A stretch of DNA of 18,186 nt from Roseicyclus sp. (GTDB lineage Bacteria > Pseudomonadota > Alphaproteobacteria > Rhodobacterales > Rhodobacteraceae), in assembly GCA_018401055.1 (NCBI GenBank), contig JAGYLB010000131.1:1-18186 (forward strand), written 5' to 3'. The position numbers and the translations under genes are program-made. Below are positions 15,973 through 18,186 of the stretch, in pieces (positions within the stretch are counted from its first letter, which is position 1; every line of letters starts with the position of its first letter). Below the pieces are notes generated by a model. That model saw only the letters and a list, made by a program, of their open reading frames with translations, searched no databases and was not told the origin of the DNA.

Positions 15973-17079
15973 CTAACCCACCCGGCAGGCGGCCAAGGCT
16001 TCCTCGTCAGGCGACAGACCCAGACCCGGCGCGTCGCGCACCACCAGCATGCCCCCCGCCATCTCGGGCGGGCGCTCCATCAACAGCCGGGCGATGCGCG
16101 CCTGCGCCCGGTGCAATTCCACCGCCCCCGCAGCCATTGCCCCGCACATCCAGTGCAGGTTGACGATATCCCAACCGCCCGCGGGCGACACCTTGCGGTC
16201 CACAGCCTCGGCGCGGCGTGCCGCCGCCACTGCCGCGCCGATCCCCCCTGCAAAGACCGCATTGGGCTGGATCACCTGAACGCCCGCTTCCATCAGGAGA
16301 TCGAACCGCTCGGCGCTCTGTTCCATCTGGCCCGCCCCCAGCGGCACGATCCCCTCGCCCGCCAGCACAGCCAGCGCATGGCGGTCATTGCCGCGCAGGG
16401 GTTCCTCAAGGAAAGCAAGGTTGAGATCCGCCGCGCCGCGCGCAAAGGTAAGAGCGCTGTCCAGATCCCAGCCGCAATTGGCATCCGCAATCAAACCCGC
16501 ATCGCCGATGGCCGCCCGCACGGCCGCCACCCGCGCCAGATCCTCGGCCACGCTGCGGCCCTTGGCGGCGACCAGCACCTTGACGCCATGCGCCCCGCTT
16601 GCGACCTCGGCTGCGCAGGCGGCGACAAGCGCGTCCATCTCAAGAGCGGGAAAACCGCAGGTCACATCGACAGGTGCCGCAGGCCGCGTGGCCCCGAGCA
16701 GCGTCGCCACGCTTTGCCCCGCGCGTTTGCCCGCAAGGTCCCACAACGCCACATCCAGCGCGGACAGCGCCGAGACCACGACGCCGGTCATCCCGCGCGG
16801 GTTCAGCTTTTTGCTCAGGTCGGGCAGCGGACCGGCGGCGGCCAGCGCCTCGGCAATAGCGCCGTTCAGCAGATGCGCGACCTCCGCTGCACAAAAACGC
16901 CCGGTGAACCTGTCGCCCGTCACGCCGTCCGCATCCGTGACCTGCACCCGGACAAAGGTGAAACTGTCCTCGCCCGCATAGGGCGCAGGATCGCCCGGTG
17001 CGGCCCCTGCCCGGTGCACGGCAGCCCGGACAAGAAGTGGCCCCGTGGCGACCGGTTTTCGGATGTCGGTAGTGGTCAT
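15973..17079 (-). CDS. Enolase-superfamily protein (mandelate racemase/muconate lactonizing type) with altered active site
   Basis: A 368-residue protein with an N-terminal capping domain and a (beta/alpha)7-beta barrel. Recognisable are MTGVVVSALSALDVALWDLAGKRAGQSVATLLG, ADANCGWD (Asp199 and Asn201 at metal ligand one), FLEEPL (Glu225/226) and QPNAVFAGGIGAAV. Several usual catalytic positions differ: the Lys-x-Lys site reads K167-V-L169, the third metal ligand region reads GAGQ (Gln251) rather than GE, QPD is QPN (Asn273), and the expected His of the His-Asp pair appears to be Ala300 (SPAGGW). Substrate and even reaction are therefore uncertain; Gln at the third site is, as I recall, known in some sugar-acid dehydratase subgroups. 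The start at 17079 follows AGGGGGA; an ATG at 17130 is less likely. Confidence 0.88.
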   Translation of the reverse strand: MTTTDIRKPVATGPLLVRAAVHRAGAAPGDPAPYAGEDSFTFVRVQVTDADGVTGDRFTGRFCAAEVAHLLNGAIAEALAAAGPLPDLSKKLNPRGMTGVVVSALSALDVALWDLAGKRAGQSVATLLGATRPAAPVDVTCGFPALEMDALVAACAAEVASGAHGVKVLVAAKGRSVAEDLARVAAVRAAIGDAGLIADANCGWDLDSALTFARGAADLNLAFLEEPLRGNDRHALAVLAGEGIVPLGAGQMEQSAERFDLLMEAGVQVIQPNAVFAGGIGAAVAAARRAEAVDRKVSPAGGWDIVNLHWMCGAMAAGAVELHRAQARIARLLMERPPEMAGGMLVVRDAPGLGLSPDEEALAACRVG

Positions 17080-17160
17080 TCTTCCCCCTGCCCTCGCTGG
17101 TCCGGTGATGCCCGGCCTTGTTGCGGACATGGTGCATGTCAGCGCGGGAAGGGAAAGGGG

Positions 17161-17643
17161 CTATCTCGACAGGTGAAAGAGCGCCTCCAACTCGTCGACC
17201 ATGCCGGACCACGCGGCTTCGCGCGGGCCGCCCGAGCGGGCGACGGCGTCGATCACCGCGGGGTGGAACAGGACCGCAAAGAGTGGTGCAGCGCTCGCTG
17301 CATCATGCTGCGCCACGACCTCTGCACCGCGGCCACCCTCGATCAGACCCGCCAGAACGACGTCGATCCCCTCGGGCCCGGCATGGTCGAGGGCGGTGCG
17401 CGTGGCCTGACCGGGGATGACGTAGGCAGCCCAGGCGGCAAGTTCGGATGTGTCGGCCGCGGCCAGCAATCCGGGATTGAACATGGCGGACAGATAGGCA
17501 TCCGCCTCCCCGCTGCTGGCAGGCCAGTCGATGCTGTGCAGCGCGGCCAGCTGGATCGGAGTTTCAGCGACGGCGGGGATGCCGGTCAGTGCCACGACGG
17601 CGACGGCGCGGGTGATACCGGACAGGGCGGGGAAAAGCGGCAT
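17161..17643 (-). CDS. Small exported protein of unknown function
   Basis: A 160-residue protein whose first 27 residues form a signal peptide (basic ITR, hydrophobic AVAVVALTGIPAVA, cleavage before ETPIQ). The mature part is acidic and alanine-rich (IQLAALHSIDWPASSGEADAYLSAMFNPGLLAAADTSELAAW, and GREAAWSG-like ends) with no recognised domain or catalytic motif. GAGGAG precedes the start at 17643. Its stop is 82 bases upstream of the racemase-like start on the same strand, so they may share a transcript, but no functional link is evident. It diverges from the acyl-CoA ligase. Likely periplasmic. Confidence 0.75.
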   Translation of the reverse strand: MPLFPALSGITRAVAVVALTGIPAVAETPIQLAALHSIDWPASSGEADAYLSAMFNPGLLAAADTSELAAWAAYVIPGQATRTALDHAGPEGIDVVLAGLIEGGRGAEVVAQHDAASAAPLFAVLFHPAVIDAVARSGGPREAAWSGMVDELEALFHLSR

Positions 17644-17809
17644 GGAACAATCTCCTCGATCAAAAATGCGATGACCCCAGCATGCGCCTGAAGGCGACAG
17701 GGCGCGATGGCGGTTTTCCCGACCTTTGGGTCAGCCAAGCACTTTCCTTTTCTTGCGCGGCGCGCCATGTCTTGCGTCAGATTCTTGCGCTGCAATCGAA
17801 GGGGCTGAC

Positions 17810-18186
17810 ATGGGCTGGATGAAGGACGAGACGGGCCTTGAAAAACGGGCCGCGAACCACGTGGCCCTGACCCCGCTCAGCCACCTGATCCGGGCGAACC
17901 GCATCTTCACCGACCGCCCCGCGCTGGTCGACCGCGGCTTTCGCGCGACCTACGGAGAGCTGTTTGCGCGCACGACGCGCCTTGCCTCGGCCTTGGCCAA
18001 GCGCGGCGTGAACCCTGGCGACGTGGTCGCCGCCGTCATGCCCAACACCGCCCCGCACGTAGAGGCGCATTGGGGCGTGCCCGCCTGCGGCGCGGTGCTC
18101 AATTCCATCAACATCCGCCTCGATATCGGGACGATTTCCTACATCCTCGACCATGGCGAGGCCAAGGTGGTGCTGGTCGACACGCA
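17810..18186 (+). CDS. AMP-dependent acyl-CoA ligase, N-terminal part, runs off window
   Basis: The first 125 residues are present: MGWMKDETGLEKRAANHVALTPLSHLIRANRIFTDRPALVD, then TYGELFARTTRLASALAKRGVNPGDVVAAVMPNTAPHVEAHWGVPACGAVLNSINIRLDIGTISYILDHGEAKVVLVDT. This is the standard opening of the acyl-adenylate/thioester ligase superfamily, with the YGEL and GDVVAAVMPN elements and the VLNSINIRLD segment of fatty-acid/methylmercaptopropionate-type CoA ligases. The adenylation loop and catalytic lysine lie beyond the edge. AAGGGGC precedes the ATG. It would supply acyl-CoA to the beta-oxidation block nearby. The exact acid cannot be told from this part. Confidence 0.9.
   Translation, partial: MGWMKDETGLEKRAANHVALTPLSHLIRANRIFTDRPALVDRGFRATYGELFARTTRLASALAKRGVNPGDVVAAVMPNTAPHVEAHWGVPACGAVLNSINIRLDIGTISYILDHGEAKVVLVDT

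Noticed and set aside
15967..17691. Plus-strand 574-codon open frame opposite the racemase-like gene and the exported protein.
   Set aside because: It spans two opposing genes and their gap, with low-complexity composition; an antisense artefact.

Overview
The window is GC-rich DNA from an alphaproteobacterium, most likely a member of the Rhodobacteraceae (Paracoccus/Rhodobacter/Roseobacter group). This rests on base composition, the gene content, and a repeat of the TTTCCAAAATA...GGCAGAGCCCC type that I associate with intergenic regions of that family. The organism is an inference. No rRNA, tRNA, CRISPR array, insertion sequence or phage gene was seen.

Layout. (1) 1-1586, minus: a periplasmic 5'-nucleotidase/cyclic phosphodiesterase running off the left edge, with a broken reading frame. 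(2) 1711-3105, plus: a DUF952 protein and dihydroorotate dehydrogenase (pyrD). (3) 5550-2988, minus: two hotdog-fold thioesterases followed by a DinF-type MATE efflux pump. (4) 5672-6055, plus: a MerR-family regulator. (5) 7594-6052, minus: two tandem, paralogous GT32-like sugar transferases with a DxD motif. (6) 7822-15900, plus: a second MerR regulator, then a fatty-acid beta-oxidation block. The block holds a large acyl-CoA dehydrogenase, a 70-aa ribbon-helix-helix-like protein, a GST, a thiolase (fadA type), two NTF2-like proteins with a 27-aa micro-ORF between them, and the trifunctional alpha subunit (fadJ type), and it ends at a perfect 24-nt palindrome. (7) 17643-15973, minus: a small exported protein of unknown function and an enolase-superfamily (mandelate racemase-like) protein with unusual active-site residues. 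(8) 17810-end, plus: the start of an acyl-CoA ligase.

Function. The core is degradation of fatty or other acyl-CoAs. The ligase at the right edge would activate acids. The dehydrogenase, FadJ (hydratase plus 3-hydroxyacyl-CoA dehydrogenase) and thiolase would carry out the oxidation cycle. Thioesterases could relieve acyl-CoA build-up, and the two MerR proteins are probable local regulators. The pair of glycosyltransferases between the two MerR paralogues looks like an insertion into an otherwise coherent lipid-metabolism neighbourhood.

Data quality. Five genes (5'-nucleotidase, MATE pump, second thioesterase, second glycosyltransferase, fadJ) carry frame breaks. Most are repaired by adding or removing one base in a G/C or A/T run of four or five. 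Many independent breaks in conserved housekeeping-type genes within 18 kb point to sequencing or assembly indels more than to gene decay. No obviously new defence or mobile system was recognised. The most open biological questions are the small proteins embedded in the beta-oxidation block, the inverted repeat around a 49-aa ORF, the dense CGTCA operator-like cluster and the altered enolase-superfamily active site.
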